Source: Nymphaea colorata (lineage: Eukaryota > Streptophyta > Magnoliopsida > Nymphaeales > Nymphaeaceae). From it: a stretch of 64,000 bases of DNA. The notes under the pieces are model-generated. The model did not search any database, was not told the DNA's origin, and saw nothing but the letters and a program-made list of their open reading frames with translations. Positions 46,002 to 57,744 of this stretch are shown in pieces. How positions within the stretch are numbered: the first letter of the stretch is position 1; each line of letters opens with the position of its first letter. Position numbers and translations under genes: made by a program. Location of the stretch: contig NC_045143.1 in NCBI RefSeq assembly GCF_008831285.2, forward strand, positions 248,001 through 312,000. The letters are read 5' to 3'.

Positions 46002-46259
46002 ATGTTGGCGGTGTTTGAGGAATCGGTGGCCAAGAGCCCAACAGGAGCTCAAGAGACCATTCTCTGCTGCCTCAAAAACGGCAGGGCTCTGATCGACTAC
46101 TTAGCTTCCAACGCAACCGGATTCGTCGCCATTAATCTAGGCAGCTCTGGCTCCCTGGTCTACAGCACCGATCGGCAGAACCCTCTTCTCTCCATGTTTG
46201 ATTTTGTGACCCCAGTGAATCTCAGACACTTTTCCTGCTTCTTCTTTTTTAGGTCGTGA
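46002..46259 (+). pseudogene. TSJT1: TSJT1-like (DUF3700) first exon, truncated
   Basis: The frame reads MLAVFEESVAKSPTGAQETI, then VAINLGSSGSLVYSTDRQNP and LLS. This is the start of plant stem-specific TSJT1-like/aluminium-induced proteins, which adopt a class II glutamine-amidotransferase-like fold. Family members continue NPLLPRLFAVVDDIFCLFQG and run to about 230-250 residues, with YGL and LRDR motifs. Here similarity ends at about 46198 and the frame closes at 46259 with unrelated residues. None of the later motifs is found to 64000. Either the gene is truncated, or its remaining exons lie past a very long intron; truncation is more likely. Confidence 0.75.
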
Positions 46260-46889
46260 TTTAGACATGTTTTTGTTTCCGATTAATCCGTTCTGATCGA
46301 TAAACTTCAATAAAATACAAGGTAAATGATGAAACCCACGAAGTAAATTGTAGTTTTATGGTTGGTTTTGGATCCTTCCCTTGGAAAGGACGTGTATTTC
46401 ATTGTTCTGGTCGTCTGTAAGGGCACTTCTGATCCGGTGCTGCTTCCTGAAATTTTGTTCTTTCGTAGATAAATGCAAGAAAATCGGAATCGTAGGATGG
46501 CAGTGATGATGTACATGGTGGTTAACCGCTCATAGTTCAAGATTGAGAACTAAAGTCTGCGACTGGCTCTTTTTAAGAGTTTAAACTTGCTCTTACTCCC
46601 ACCTTCCTTACTCCATTTTACATTTCATAATCAGTTTTGAAGTGGTCTTGGATATATAGCAGCTGCTATATATGTTTCTGACAGAATTTTCAGCATATTA
46701 AAAAATTGTTTTAAATTATGAAATCACATCAAGAAATTCTGTTTTCTTTTTCTGTAAAATGGAGACCAGTTTTGGGTCGGGCCTCTTTTGTTGGATTTGT
46801 ATGTTTGGAATTTACAATTTTCTGAATGAGCAAAGCAGTTTTGTAAAATTCTGTTTTAAATATAGAACTGCCTTTTGAAAATTATGCTT

Positions 46890-47500
46890 TTCTATATGTA
46901 ACTACTTTGATATCTGTCAAATAGAAACCAGCTTTTGGTTGGGCCTCAAGTTGGATTTGCAACATTATTTACTATGTCATCATTTTCTTGTTAGAAGTTT
47001 GAATGTTTCTCATTAACATTGCAGGGCACTGGTGGAAAGGTATGTATTGGTTTTAAATTGCTTTCCTTCTTGAAGTTATGGAGCTTAAAGTGCAAGGAAG
47101 GAGTGATTAGACAGGTGGGGATAGAGTATCATAGATATTTGTGTTTGATGTTTGAAATTGATTGCTTCTTTTTGTTTTTGTTGAGTTAATAGCTTTTTTT
47201 TGAAGAATTTAGATTTTTTTTTTAATTTTGAGGATCATTTTTGAAGTATCCTCGAAATTGTACCTGTTGTTCTTTGACTTTGACAGAATTTTCACCACAT
47301 TAAAAACTGTTTAAAATATAAAACTTTGTACCCTCAAAATTTCAAAATTTTTGGACCTATAGATTGGAAATTATAGAATTTTTGTTCGAGGTTGTTTCTT
47401 GCTACCTAGTTGCACAAACTTAAAATTTCTAAAATTTACCTGATTTTGCCCAAATTTTACCTTTTATGTGCAGAGCAACTTTTTTGTCTCTTGGAAGCTT
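46890..47500 (+). repeat. Segmental direct duplication B, copy 1
   Basis: This is similar to about 57745-58545 in the same orientation. Shared words include gcagcattattta/gcaacattattta, the exon-like gggcactggtggaaaggt preceded by ag, gacagaattttca.cacatta and aaactgtttaaa. The two copies lie 11 kb apart and are clearly diverged. Confidence 0.65.
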
Positions 47501-47788
47501 GTTTTGTCTAGTTTTTATGATTAGTTTTTATTGTTGTAAGCCTGTTTGCTTCATTGTCTACAAAGCAGTCTTACTTGTGTGTTTTCCTTAAATTTTGTGT
47601 GAATCTTGTGTTCTTAGCCTAGGATTTAGCTAGTTTTAGGTTGTTTTTAGGTTTTTATGTAGGTAAGTGGCATCGTACGTGTGCATCATTATCTAGCGTC
47701 TTTGTGAAGTCCATGAAAGTGAGGAGATGACTGCAAGGAGAGACTAGAGAACTGTTGGAGGATGTGAATCCTTCTTTCTGAAGCGTTC

Positions 47789-48482
47789 TGGAACAAAATC
47801 AATGGTTAATGAAGAAAATGATCATGTGAGAGGCATTGGCAGTTAGACATTTTAATGGGTGTTTGGTGCTTACATTACTGCTGCATTAGGCAACCCATGT
47901 AGGAGCTGGTCAACATGGAATAAAGTCATCAGTTATACAACTACAATCATCTAGGGCCAAAAACGTATTTTGGTCGGTCTTATGGAGATCTAATTTAAGA
48001 TGGGAAAGTGGCTTACAAGTGTTGCAATGTACCATTCTCAGGAGGAATTACTCAGTTCAAGTATCATTTGGCAGGAACTTAGTGTCATGATGTTGCTTTT
48101 ATATAGACATGTGCTTGAAAATATTAAGTACATGACAATTAAAGCTTGCAGAGATTTTAATGAAATACCCATAAAGAAAGGGAATACACAAGGTGATGCA
48201 ATCTATTCATGTGGAAGTGGAGCTTATCTAGTTCGTTTAATATGTCTTATGGGACAAAACCAAAGGTTAAGGAAGGAAATAATCATGTCACAAGCAGTGA
48301 CGATACCCATGTTAGACTTCTCACGTGATATTTTCTGGTTGCCTTACTCTTGCATTGGGGAATCAGTGGAGGAGCTGCTCAATATGAAATCAAGTCATCA
48401 TTTATACAACTACAACATCTTTTTTTTGTTTGACATAGTCAAGAAGACCCTTACTGTCATTTTGATGAATTCCTTGAAATAA
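47789..48482 (+). other. Unidentified 160-codon ORF overlapping an internal duplication
   Basis: An open frame at 48000-48482 begins MGKWLTSVAMYHSQEELLSS and has no motif I recognise. Its 3' half (about 48249-48425) is a diverged direct copy of 47789-47960. Both contain ggttaa.gaaga/gaagga, atcatgt, gctg.tcaa.atg.aat.aag and tcatcagttatacaactaca-like ends. It may be part of an unnamed transposable element. Expression is not implied. Confidence 0.35.
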
Positions 48483-48496
48483 CCAAATGCAAAACC

Positions 48497-49457
48497 AACA
48501 ATTTTATGATCAAATAAGACCATTGATCAAAGCCCACTACCGGCGGTAAATGCAACAATTTCTGGATCATATAAGACCATTGATCCGGGCCCACTGCTAG
48601 TTTCAAATCCAACAGTTTTCAGATCAGATAACACCACCGATCTAGACTCCCTACCCGATCCCATTCCAATAATTTCTAGATCAGATAAGACCACTGATCG
48701 GGGCCCATACCAAAATCAAAGTCCAACAATTTATGGATCTCATAGGACCAATGATCTACATCTATTACGAGATCCAAGTCCGACAATTTTTGGATCATAT
48801 AAGACCAATGATCCAGACAACAACATGATCTAAAATCAACAGTTTCTTATTTGAGAAGACCACTAATCCAGACACAGAGTCATATGCAAGTCCAATAATC
48901 TCTAGGTGAGATAAGACTACTGATCTAAACTTGCAATAAGATCATAATCCAATAATTTCAAAATCAGATAAAACCACAGAAGCAAACCCACTACTAATTT
49001 GAAATCCAACATTTTTTTATCAGGTAATACCACATATGTAGACCCATTACGTATCGAAATCCAACAATTTAAGGATCAGACAAGACCCTTGATCCGGATC
49101 CATGTCCAACGTTTTCGAATCAGCTAAGACCACTGGTCCAGAGCCATAACCACTGCGAAGTCCAACAATTTCTGGATTTGATATCAACATTGATCGAAAA
49201 CCACAACAATTCTAAATTCAAGCCCATTACCGGCAGCAAATGCAACAATTTCTGGATCATATAAGACCGTTGATGCGGGCCCACTGCTAGTTTCAAATCC
49301 AACAATTTTCATATCAGATGAGACCACCGATCTAGACCTCATACCTGATCCCATTCTAACAATTTCTATATCTGAGAAAACCACTGATTGAGTCTCATAC
49401 CAAGATCGACATCCAACAATTTATGGATCTTGTAGGACTAATGATCTACATGTTGTG
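48497..49457 (+). repeat. 57-bp minisatellite (about 17 units) with higher-order structure
   Basis: Units of 45-80 bases, mostly 57, start at caacaattt(c)tggatca and run through gataagaccactgatc to a variable end in atc or gtc. Starts lie near 48497, 48554, 48611, 48667, 48724, 48781, 48838, 48893, 48950, 49007, 49062, 49107, 49163, 49246, 49303, 49357 and 49414. Most units are strongly diverged. Four consecutive units at the right end closely match four at the left end, about 691 bases away, including the preceding word ccggc.g.aaatg. It has no coding capacity. Confidence 0.9.
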
Positions 49458-49567
49458 TCACACGGATACGGCAGTTTGGGTCACGTACCAGCGTCCACAT
49501 GCGGACACACCCAATTTTCTTTTTAAACGTCGTTTTCTTTTTACGCTTTACCCTCGACGGTTGACCT

Positions 49568-49936
49568 TCCTTTCAACAACAAAGAAAAGTGCAAAAGCAA
49601 GGAAAACGAGTTTAAAAAAATTGTAAGTTGGCTACCATTGATTTGCATGTTTTTAAAAACGAAAAAACGTTGCAAATTTTTTTCCAACAGTTGCCTCATA
49701 ATTGCTTTGGCTGTATCTTTAAATTTTAACTATTAGTAAGCAACAAGACCAAGCGATGCGCTAAGCCTGTGAAGCAAGGAGGCATAGCTAAGCTATGCAT
49801 AGTGAAAGCAAGGCATAACTAAGCGACCCATAGTGATGCATAGTGAAAGCAAAGCATTGCTAAGCGACGACACTGTTTTGCCAGTTGTTGTGTAGACAAA
49901 AAGAATTTAGCTGTTATTAACAATTTTGTCAATGTT
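49568..49936 (+). repeat. Dispersed repeat C, copy 1
   Basis: The part 49568-49725 (caaagaaaagtgcaaaagca, gtaagttggctaccattga, ggctgtatctttaaattt) recurs at 57308-57466. The part 49682-49936 (caacagttgcc, gtaagcaacaaga, gcgatgcgctaagcctgtga, agctgttattaacaatttt) recurs at 50810-51091. The block is thus a mosaic shared with two other places. A short internal unit around gcatagtgaaagcaa is tandemly repeated near 49795-49860. Confidence 0.8.
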
Positions 49937-50472
49937 GTTAAAAGTCTGATCCGTAAGTAAATGGTGTCACACTTGAACTATAACACTCTGTTTGGAGGGA
50001 GGAGAAAGGAATAGAAAGGGTGTTCTAAGTTAAAATGGACTCGATGGAAAGAAGTCTTGTCAATTTAAAATTGCAGAACTTACAAAAGTGTTACGTGGGG
50101 TTTTTTTTAAAGGGAGATGAGACCTGAACCATTGGTCAGATGCTTGACTGCATATGACGGCTTCACCAAAGCTAAAGACTAGGATTTACCTTTCTATTGT
50201 CAAGTATCTAAATATCATCTTCATCCTAACGTAAGAATAAAATACAAAAGTTCTAGGTTTTTAAAGTAATGTCTTATTAAAATCTAATTTGATCTTCAGA
50301 ACATAGAATTTTTTAATGAGATGTCCTTATTGTCATGATAGGCCATATAACGATCTACCCTTAGCTACATGATGCATCTAAGGATTAGAGTTGAGTTTCA
50401 TGGTTGACAGTTAATTTTGAATGTGAGGTTTGGAAAGTTTTGCAAACAAGGGTCTATTTGCCAATTCATATC

Positions 50473-50803
50473 AAGCTATTTTGCCAAAAAATTGATAGAT
50501 TTTTTAAACCCTTGGACTTAACCACTGCATCTGATTGAGTCCATTTGCCAATTCATGCTGATTTGGACTAATTCTTATAAAAATACTTTAGGGTGCTACT
50601 CTGTTGGTATAATCTTGGAGGGTTCTGCCTAACCCTTGTCTTGTTAGCCAAAGAAAAAGGAGAGGAAAGCATGATTATGTGGAGCCTTTTTTCAGTCTCT
50701 TCTTGAGGTAAATATTTAAATTTTATTTTAGTATTAATTGGTTGCTTGGATTTGAGTTATTTGTCATAATCTTATCAGTATGCACTTCCTGTGCATAGAG
50801 TAT
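50473..50803 (+). repeat. Dispersed repeat D, copy 1
   Basis: This matches 63689-64000 in the same orientation at high similarity. Landmarks are aaattgatagattttt, cccttggacttaacc, gggttctgcctaacccttgt, aagaaaaaggagaggaaagc and ttggatttgagttatttgtc. It lies between the two copies of repeat C (49682-49936 and 50810-51091), so it may be the interior of a small element with direct terminal repeats. Confidence 0.9.
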
Positions 50804-50809
50804 TTTTCA

Positions 50810-51091
50810 ACAGTTGCCAAATTTCATTGGTCTGGCTGCTGTATCTTTAAATTTTAGCTAGTAGTAAGCAACAAGACGAAGCGATGCGCTAAGCCTGTGA
50901 AGCAAGTGAGGCATAGCTAAGTGATGCATAGTGAAGCAGGGCAAAAATAGTCTAATATATAAGGTCATGTCAAAAATAAAAAAAGTAACACGAAAATGAC
51001 ATTTTTTTCACGTCAAAATTCGAAATGAACGATCACATGTTTTGCCAGTTATGCCGACAAAAATTTTTTAGCTGTTATTAACAATTTTATA
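50810..51091 (+). repeat. Dispersed repeat C, copy 2
   Basis: A direct copy of 49682-49936, about 1.13 kb away, sharing caacagttgcc, gcgatgcgctaagcctgtga, gttttgccagtt and agctgttattaacaatttt. The pair brackets repeat D, in an arrangement like short LTRs. No primer-binding site, polypurine tract or target duplication could be assigned. Confidence 0.75.
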
Positions 51092-53180
51092 TCAAAGATT
51101 AATACATTATAAGGAAAAAAATTACTTTCTGTAATTTGAGCAATATACTTACGAGAGGGCCGATTTCATGCATTGGTCACAAGTTCAATAAATCCCTAAA
51201 TTCTAAGATTCTACCAAACATTTATTAAATTTCACGATTTAATTCAACAGACTGTGTTCAATAAATACAACGTCATCGATTTCATCCAACATTAATCACA
51301 AAAGAAAGAGAGAGACCTGAGTCATAAGATGGTGGCACCTGAGTCGGTAGTATCTTCCATATGGATTGTTTTCGGTACTTGAGTTACTCCGTCAAGAGGG
51401 AGGCAAAGACATTTTCATGATCAATCAAGGATACTTGAACAAATAAAATGTAAAATCTTCCTCATATATTATTGCAAGTGTCATTTTATAAAAACTAGCT
51501 AGTTGCACATATGGATTTGATTTTCAAGTCAACGACCTTGTTCTTCATATATTTTGGTAAGACAAGCTCATATTTCTAGACATAGAGATCCCATTTATAT
51601 TTTTTTATTTAATTAAAATTTAATGTTTTAAAAACCATCATTGTTTTTAAAATTTGGGAGAAAAATAATCAACTTTCGTGAATAAAACATCATTTAAAGA
51701 TATTGAGAAAAGGCAACCGGTGGATAAATAAATAGTAATTGTGTACACCGGTCAGGCTCTTACCAAAATTGGTAATCGGGACTCAGATCCGACTATGATG
51801 AAGGAGTCTGATCCGAGTTCTCGGATCAATCTTTAAAAGCGAGAGCAAGAAAAGATAAATATTTTGATTTAACTGAGATTCAGATTCAGTTCCTTTATGT
51901 ATAATAAACCAACTGGATTCGAACATGAACATTCTCCTTAATTTGCTTTTGAAGTTATATTCATATTCATTAATTTTGACTATTAAATTCAGTGAAAGAA
52001 CATATGAAAAGAGTGCATAAAGTTCTCAAACTCTCGATAATGTTTTATGCAAGGGAAGCCTTTACTTCCCTTTTATAGCCTTTCCCATTAAATGTTAAGA
52101 GATAAAATTTGAAACGAAAAAACAAGGTTATCGCAACGGTTCTTTGTTTTGAGCAATACTTTCCTCGTTTTCTTTCCTCATTTTCAACGTCAATTCCCCT
52201 CTCGTCTCTCGATCTTTCAAGGTCTCTCTCATCTCTCGATTCACCAGCAACCAGCGATGCACCGGAGCGTCCCCGGAGCGGATCTCCGACAACCACTCAC
52301 GAAACCATGGTAAGAGGTATGTCTCTCTCTCTCTCTCTCTCGCTCTCAATGCTAGACACCCTCTTTCGAGGGTTTCTGAAACCAGAGGAAGCCCTTTGCC
52401 TCGAGGCAGAGGGTTTCCTCTGAAACACTCTCAAGCGGAGGGTCTCAGAGTTCAGAGAAAACCCTTGCCTCATGGCAAAAGGTTTCCTCTACAAATCCTC
52501 TGCCTTCTAGGCAGAGGGTTTGAGGCTTGAGAGAGTTTCTTTGAAACTTTCTCTTCGGGGTGGACGATTTTTCAGAAAAACCCTCTACCTTGAGGCGAAG
52601 AGTTTCTGCGTCGATGTAGCTCGCCTTGAGAAAGTTTTAATATATTATATAAGTTCAAGTCCGACTAATGAGTGAATTTTCTCAAATTGGTCGGTTTCAA
52701 TATTTTGGAACCCACTTCCCAATAAGGTTTCTCAAAGTTGTTTCTTTGTTGTCATCGAAATCTTGATTTTGTAAAGTTCTAATTTCATGAGCAGAGATAA
52801 TCTGTTGAGCAGTATACCAATCTATGGTCGAGAGCTTTTCTTTTGTTTGTAATCTCTAAGAATTCTATTCGGGCTTCATCACTGTGCCATGTCTACATCA
52901 AGATATATCTTTATTTACCCTTGATATTTCCTTGAGAAAGGGGAGAAATTTCAAGTTGTTGCTATCAGTTGGTTGTATGGAATTTTGGATGACCTTCGAT
53001 ATGAGCAATGAGGTGAAGTTCGATGAAGTTGAGAAAGCTTGGCAAAGGATATTACATTGACTTTGACAATCAGGCATTTGCAAGGGTTCAACAAGGAAAT
53101 ACTATGAGAAGAAACCCTCATATTCTATAAGATTCTGACAGGATATCAAAAAAACAAGAGCACCTAGAGCAGGGGGCTTG
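51092..53180. other. Spacer with a leader-like block and a hairpin-rich stretch
   Basis: At 52109-52320 a frame of 104 codons crosses a (CT)n run and an ATG followed immediately by gtaagagg, like a first exon ending at its start codon. No downstream exons are recognised. At 52340-52620 imperfect palindromes built on gccttt/aggcagaggg recur (for example ccctttgcctcgaggcagag and cctctgccttctaggcagag). The rest is AT-rich, without recognisable content. Confidence 0.4.
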
Positions 53181-53407
53181 GGGATTTCTCTACTGTCATT
53201 GAGCTGAAGGTGATGGAATGAGTTTCCTCTAAGCAAACCTCAAAAGTGCTTATAAAAAAAAATATAGGGGGGCACCGTGGGGGAGGAATTCTGTACTGTC
53301 ACTGAGATGAAGGTGATGGAATGGGCTTTCTCGCGAGGGAATTTCTCTACTGTCACTAAGTTGAAGGTGATGGAATGAGATTTTTTCAAGCAAACCACCA
53401 AAGTGCT

Positions 53408-53445
<38 letters not shown>

Positions 53446-53690
53446 CACCAAGAGGGAGGATTTCTGTACTGTCACTGAGCTGAAGGTGATGGAATGGGTT
53501 TTCTCGCGAGGGAATTTCTCTACTGTCACTAAGTTGAAGGTGATGGAATGAGCTTTTTCCAAGCAAACCTCAAAAGTGCTTAAAAAAAAAAAAGAAAGGC
53601 ACCAAAAGGGGGGGAATTTCTGTACTGTCACTAAGCTGAAGGTGATGGAATGGTCTTTCCTCCAAGCAAACCTCAGAAGTGCTAAAAAAA
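53181..53690 (+). repeat. Compound satellite with a microsatellite inside its unit
   Basis: The core tactgtcactgagctgaagg tgatggaatg occurs six times (near 53190, 53294, 53346, 53468, 53520, 53622). Copies alternate between a short spacing of 52 bases through ttctcgcgagggaatttctc and a long one of 104-122 bases through aagcaaacctc.aaagtgct and an A-run or (TA)n of variable length plus a G-rich .gcaccaagaggg. The higher-order unit is therefore about 150-175 bases. It has no coding meaning. Confidence 0.85.
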
Positions 53691-54978
53691 AGAAGAAGAA
53701 AAGAAAAAAAAATGATACCTGTCAGGAATTGTAAAATTATGGGGGTCAAAATCTCAAGTATCAATTGCAACAATCTTTTGTACATGCGAGATTCCAAGTC
53801 AATGTTTACTCTTTTGTTGTGCTTTTCTATGAGGATGAGAATTACTCCTCTATGTTCATATCCTAGAGATGTAAAGAGTTCCATTCAAGAAGCTTGATAG
53901 CATTGCCATGAGGTACATCTTAATACTCATGAAATATTTTAGGTAAAAGAGAACAAACACTTGCACTCACAAAGCTCAAGTTGAAATTCTTAGAGATTCT
54001 GGCAAATAAAGTTGTGATCCTATTGATATATTGCTCACCTTTTGCTCATGAAAAAGTGTAAGCAAAGTTTTCAAACAAAATTCATCCCCCTTTGCATCGA
54101 ACTATTTTTCCCAGAATTAATCCCTGCTGTCTCACCAAAGTAGGGTCAAACCTAAGGCTATTTGTTCTTATTAGAGTATTAAATCATAACACTATGATGC
54201 TTGAAGGGGTCCTTGATGAGAAGCAACCATGTATTTTCTACTTCAAGCAAAAATGCTTTCTTTGGAGGTTTTAGGGAAGTGGAAGAGGGATGGCCAATTA
54301 GTTTGCCGGGGAGGAGGTGCAGGATAGAACCTTTTTCTTTTTGTTTTTGGTTGATTTCTCTTCTTCTTGTTAACTTCTCTTATGGCAGACTGAAATTAGT
54401 GGAGTTTGGTTCAGTTTGGAATTACATTTAGGCCATGCTTGGCTTTGGCTTTTCTGTGTTTGATCTCCATATTTTTTGTTTGTGAAGGGTCTACATGGTT
54501 TAAGTAGAGGGTTAAAAACTTTTCAAAATTGGGTCTCCCCTCTCTCTTCGACTCTGTCTCTCTTTCTCCATGGTATTGATTTCCCTCTTCAGGTGAGTAT
54601 TGTTCTCTTATCATATTCAATTGTTTTTTTCTTCTCGTTGGAATTTTTTCTCATTTTTTTTTATGTGCATTTATGCTTCTTCTCCTTACTTGCCATGTTC
54701 ATCTCTCTTCGTCTCCTTCCAACCAGAAAATCTCTTCTTTTCAGCATGTGGGTGCTGGTCTTTCAGGTGGTGAGTATTCTTTGCTATCATGTCCACATAT
54801 TGTTCAGCTAGTTTGCATTTCCACTTGTTTAATATTGAAGCAACGTTAATTGCTAGGCACTTCTGGGCTTCCCTCTATTGACATTGAAAAAGTAAATATT
54901 ACAACATGGGATCTAGGTAAGTCTTGAATATATAAACATTTCAAGAAAACCCTGAAAATGGTTTTACACCTCCTAGGT

Positions 54979-55500
54979 CCAACCGTGGGTGGAAAACTAA
55001 TCCCCTTTTCAATAATATTTGGGATCATCATAAATTTCATTTTCTTCTGTTCTTCTTGGTAAACAAGATTTGTGTGTTTCACAATTCACACATACACATA
55101 TAAGATCAGGTAATGGTGTTGTTGGCAAAATGCTTTGTATTCTCCCTATGTCACTATGTCTAGCTCTGTCTTCAAACACTGCTTTATGGTTGCCAGATGA
55201 GACTGTCAAGGTATGTGCATCTGCACCATCTCAATCATCTATTTCTTCTTTTTTTTTTTTCTTTTCTCTGTTAATGCTTAGCTTTCCTTGCTGCTAAGGT
55301 GTATGCCTAGCGGTGTCCTCAAACACTTGAATGCATTAGTTATATGCCAAGTTGTATGCCAATATAGAGCCTAATGACGCCTTCAAGACACCAGCACCAT
55401 GACAATTATCTCTTTCTTCTTTCTCTCTTCAATGTATGCCTTGTGCAATAAAATTGAATTTGGATTTGATTCTTGGTGTTTTGTGAAAAAATTTCAGGAT
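54979..55500 (+). repeat. Segmental direct duplication E, copy 1
   Basis: This is similar to 58760-59270 in the same orientation. Shared words include gggatcatcataaatttcat, aagatttgtgtgtttcacaa, ttcacacatacacata, ttggcaaaatgcttt, aaggtgtatgcctagc and caatgtatgccttgtgc. Weaker similarity continues to about 55840 against 59440-59580 (gaagccaacatgagccatta). No gene is recognised inside. Confidence 0.8.
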
Positions 55501-56348
55501 TTTTTGAATTTCCAGTTCTTTTTGATAGATTTTTAAGCTTTTCCTTGCATGAAAACTTGTGAACAAAGGGATTAGGAGCATTTCTTTCTATGGTTCAATT
55601 TACGAGTGTGTGAAAAAGGACATCTTTTAAGCTGAGGATTCATTGGAAGCCAACATGAGCCATTAATCATGTATCTTGTGTGACGTATGGATATGTCCGA
55701 CATTTTGTATGCATTGTATTTTCATAATGAGGAAAATTGCTAGCCAATGAAGCTCAACCAAGAGTTTGTGAAGAAATGGATTCGGAGCATTTTATCATTT
55801 CTCCTGTGTATTTTTCCTGTTGCAGTTGCTTTGCAAGAGGTACATTTGAAATTTCTTGGGAAATGGAAGGAATCTCTGAATATGTAGGTGGCAAGTTTAT
55901 TCATGTTGGTGGTATCTCTTACTACTTACAGCACCATATGTTGGTGGTATCTCTTATTACTTACAGCACCATGGAGATGATTATTTTGCTTATTCATTTC
56001 CTTGCATTTAAATGATGTATCTTGGTGTTGTTTTACCTCTGTTTTTTTCCAAGCAATATTATTCTTTTTGTCCTCTTCTCATTACATAATTTGTCTACAA
56101 ATCTAATAACTTGAAGATGCATTGCAGCCTGGCAGATATGGCATCCAATCCATTCCATGCTCTTTTCTTCATTGTTTTTATGCTATTAGCATGTGCACAC
56201 GTTTTCTTTAAGTTAATAAACATAAAAATCTTCCTTATCATTTTCTTATGCTCCTTTAAAGTTGATTTGTATTGCTTTTCTTTTTGGAATATGGCAGCAG
56301 GTTCTTTTTCAATCCATGCATAAGAAGGCCTCATAAAATGAAGTAATG

Positions 56349-56423
56349 ACACATCGCAAGGTTCATAGCCTATGCACTTTGGTGTGCTGATGAGGCTCTT
56401 ACAGATGCAAATTGGTTACTCGA
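56349..56423 (+). pseudogene. Isolated mtKAS exon fragment
   Basis: The frame reads IARFIAYALWCADEALTDAN and WLLD. It matches the exon of mitochondrial beta-ketoacyl-ACP synthase that in family members reads about RSISRFIAYALCAADEALRD. The same exon occurs at 61144 in the larger pseudogene. Both share the unusual W-C-A after AYA. No neighbouring mtKAS exon is visible within a kilobase, so this is a lone duplicated fragment. It lies beyond duplication E, as the larger pseudogene lies beyond that duplication's other copy. Confidence 0.7.
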
Positions 56424-56913
56424 CACTTTTAAATGTGATGCAGTTGAAACCTATCATGTAGCAAGCATACTATGATGCAGTTTTCATTATATGATATTCA
56501 TGAAACGAATATACATATAAAGTCGACACTAACATATGGAAAGCAAGTCGAAACAAGGCAAACTGTATGAAATTTTGATGACTAAAATCATTTTTGTAGT
56601 CTCAAGAGGATAACTCTTAATTTTTAAAACCTTACAAAACATATCCGATTATCATGAACCATGATTGATGTTTAGAAACTGAAAGGAAGTAGCCAAGTGG
56701 TGTGCGACAACCAAAAGTTTAGCTATGTTGAATTTGGAATATTAGCATGATTCTTGAGTAGTAAATAGATTGAAAGCTTGTTGAAGTAGGGCCTTATTTT
56801 GTCTGCCGCAACTTGTAATCCTTTAGCCAGCAGCACACGAAAAGAATAGTGAAGGGAGCATAACAAACACAGAGAAAGAGAAAGAGAAAGTGGCCCTATA
56901 TTGTTTATTAAAA

Positions 56914-57198
56914 CATTGAAAGCTAGAGTTAAATCTGGGCTCATGCAACTGTCTAAATGTGAAAAAACTCACATAAGAAGAATCAAAGCTCAAAAGGGTC
57001 ACACTTACGATGTGCATAATGCACATTGTGAAGAAAATATAAGACCATTTACTAATAAACATCGAAAGCTAGAGTTAAATCAGGACTCATGCAACTGTCT
57101 AAATGTGAAAAAACTCGCATAAGAAGAATCAAAGCTCAAAAGGGTCACACTTATGATGTGCATAATGCACATTGTGAAGAAGATATAAGACCATTTAC
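56914..57198 (+). repeat. 146-bp tandem duplication
   Basis: Two direct copies start gaaagctagagttaaat.. and contain catgcaactgtctaaatgtg, aaaaaact.. and agaagaatcaaagctcaaaa, ending ataagaccatttac. They differ at few positions. The frames inside are repeated, not genic. Confidence 0.9.
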
Positions 57199-57307
57199 AT
57201 GGCCAAACTCAGCCCTTATAATCACCTGGCTCCTTTCTGCAGCTAGAACTCTAGTAACAGGACAACAGGTAGGTGTGTGACCATCCTATAATGACCACTC
57301 TACCCCT

Positions 57308-57466
57308 AATCAACAACAAAGAAAAGTGCAAAAGCAAGAAAAACAAGTTTAAAAAAAAATTGTAAGTTGGCTACCATTGAATTGCATGTTTTTAAAAAAG
57401 AAAAAACGTTGCAATTTTTTTTCCAACGGTTGCCCAATTTCATTGGTTTGGCTGTATCTTTAAATT
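57308..57466 (+). repeat. Dispersed repeat C, partial copy 3
   Basis: This matches 49568-49725: acaacaaagaaaagtgcaaa, gtaagttggctaccattga, aaaaaacgttgcaa, ggctgtatctttaaattt. Similarity ends sharply at aaattt, where the sequence continues ctcaagtttcttag. Confidence 0.8.
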
Positions 57467-57744
57467 TCTCAAGTTTCTTAGTTCCTAACATGTGCATCAT
57501 CTAGCTCCAGTCAGAATTATTTGTAGTTTTTGTTCCCAACGCTACTTAGTTTGTTGAAAGTTAAATGTTGATGAGTTATCTCTCTATCAGTGCCTTACAG
57601 GTCTGTTACAGTCACCAATTCAAGGAGCTGAGAGGCATGGGCTTCCTGGAGCATTATCTGGTATATTTTGTCCTTTCTCTTTTCCTCTTAATATGTTGCA
57701 TGGATGCCTGTGTCACATCAGTATGGATACAGGTAACAGCTTAT

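Noticed and set aside
48497-49457. Regularly spaced repeats that could suggest a CRISPR array
   Set aside because: The units are contiguous and diverged without unique spacers, and this is plant nuclear DNA. It is a minisatellite.
52045-52423. Serine-rich ORFs on both strands around the (CT)n run
   Set aside because: Composition is driven by the microsatellite, and no domain or downstream exon supports a gene.
53240-53884. Minus-strand ORFs with repeated SFHHLQLSDS-type words
   Set aside because: The repetition comes from the satellite unit read in frame by chance, including poly-F and (YI)n from microsatellites.
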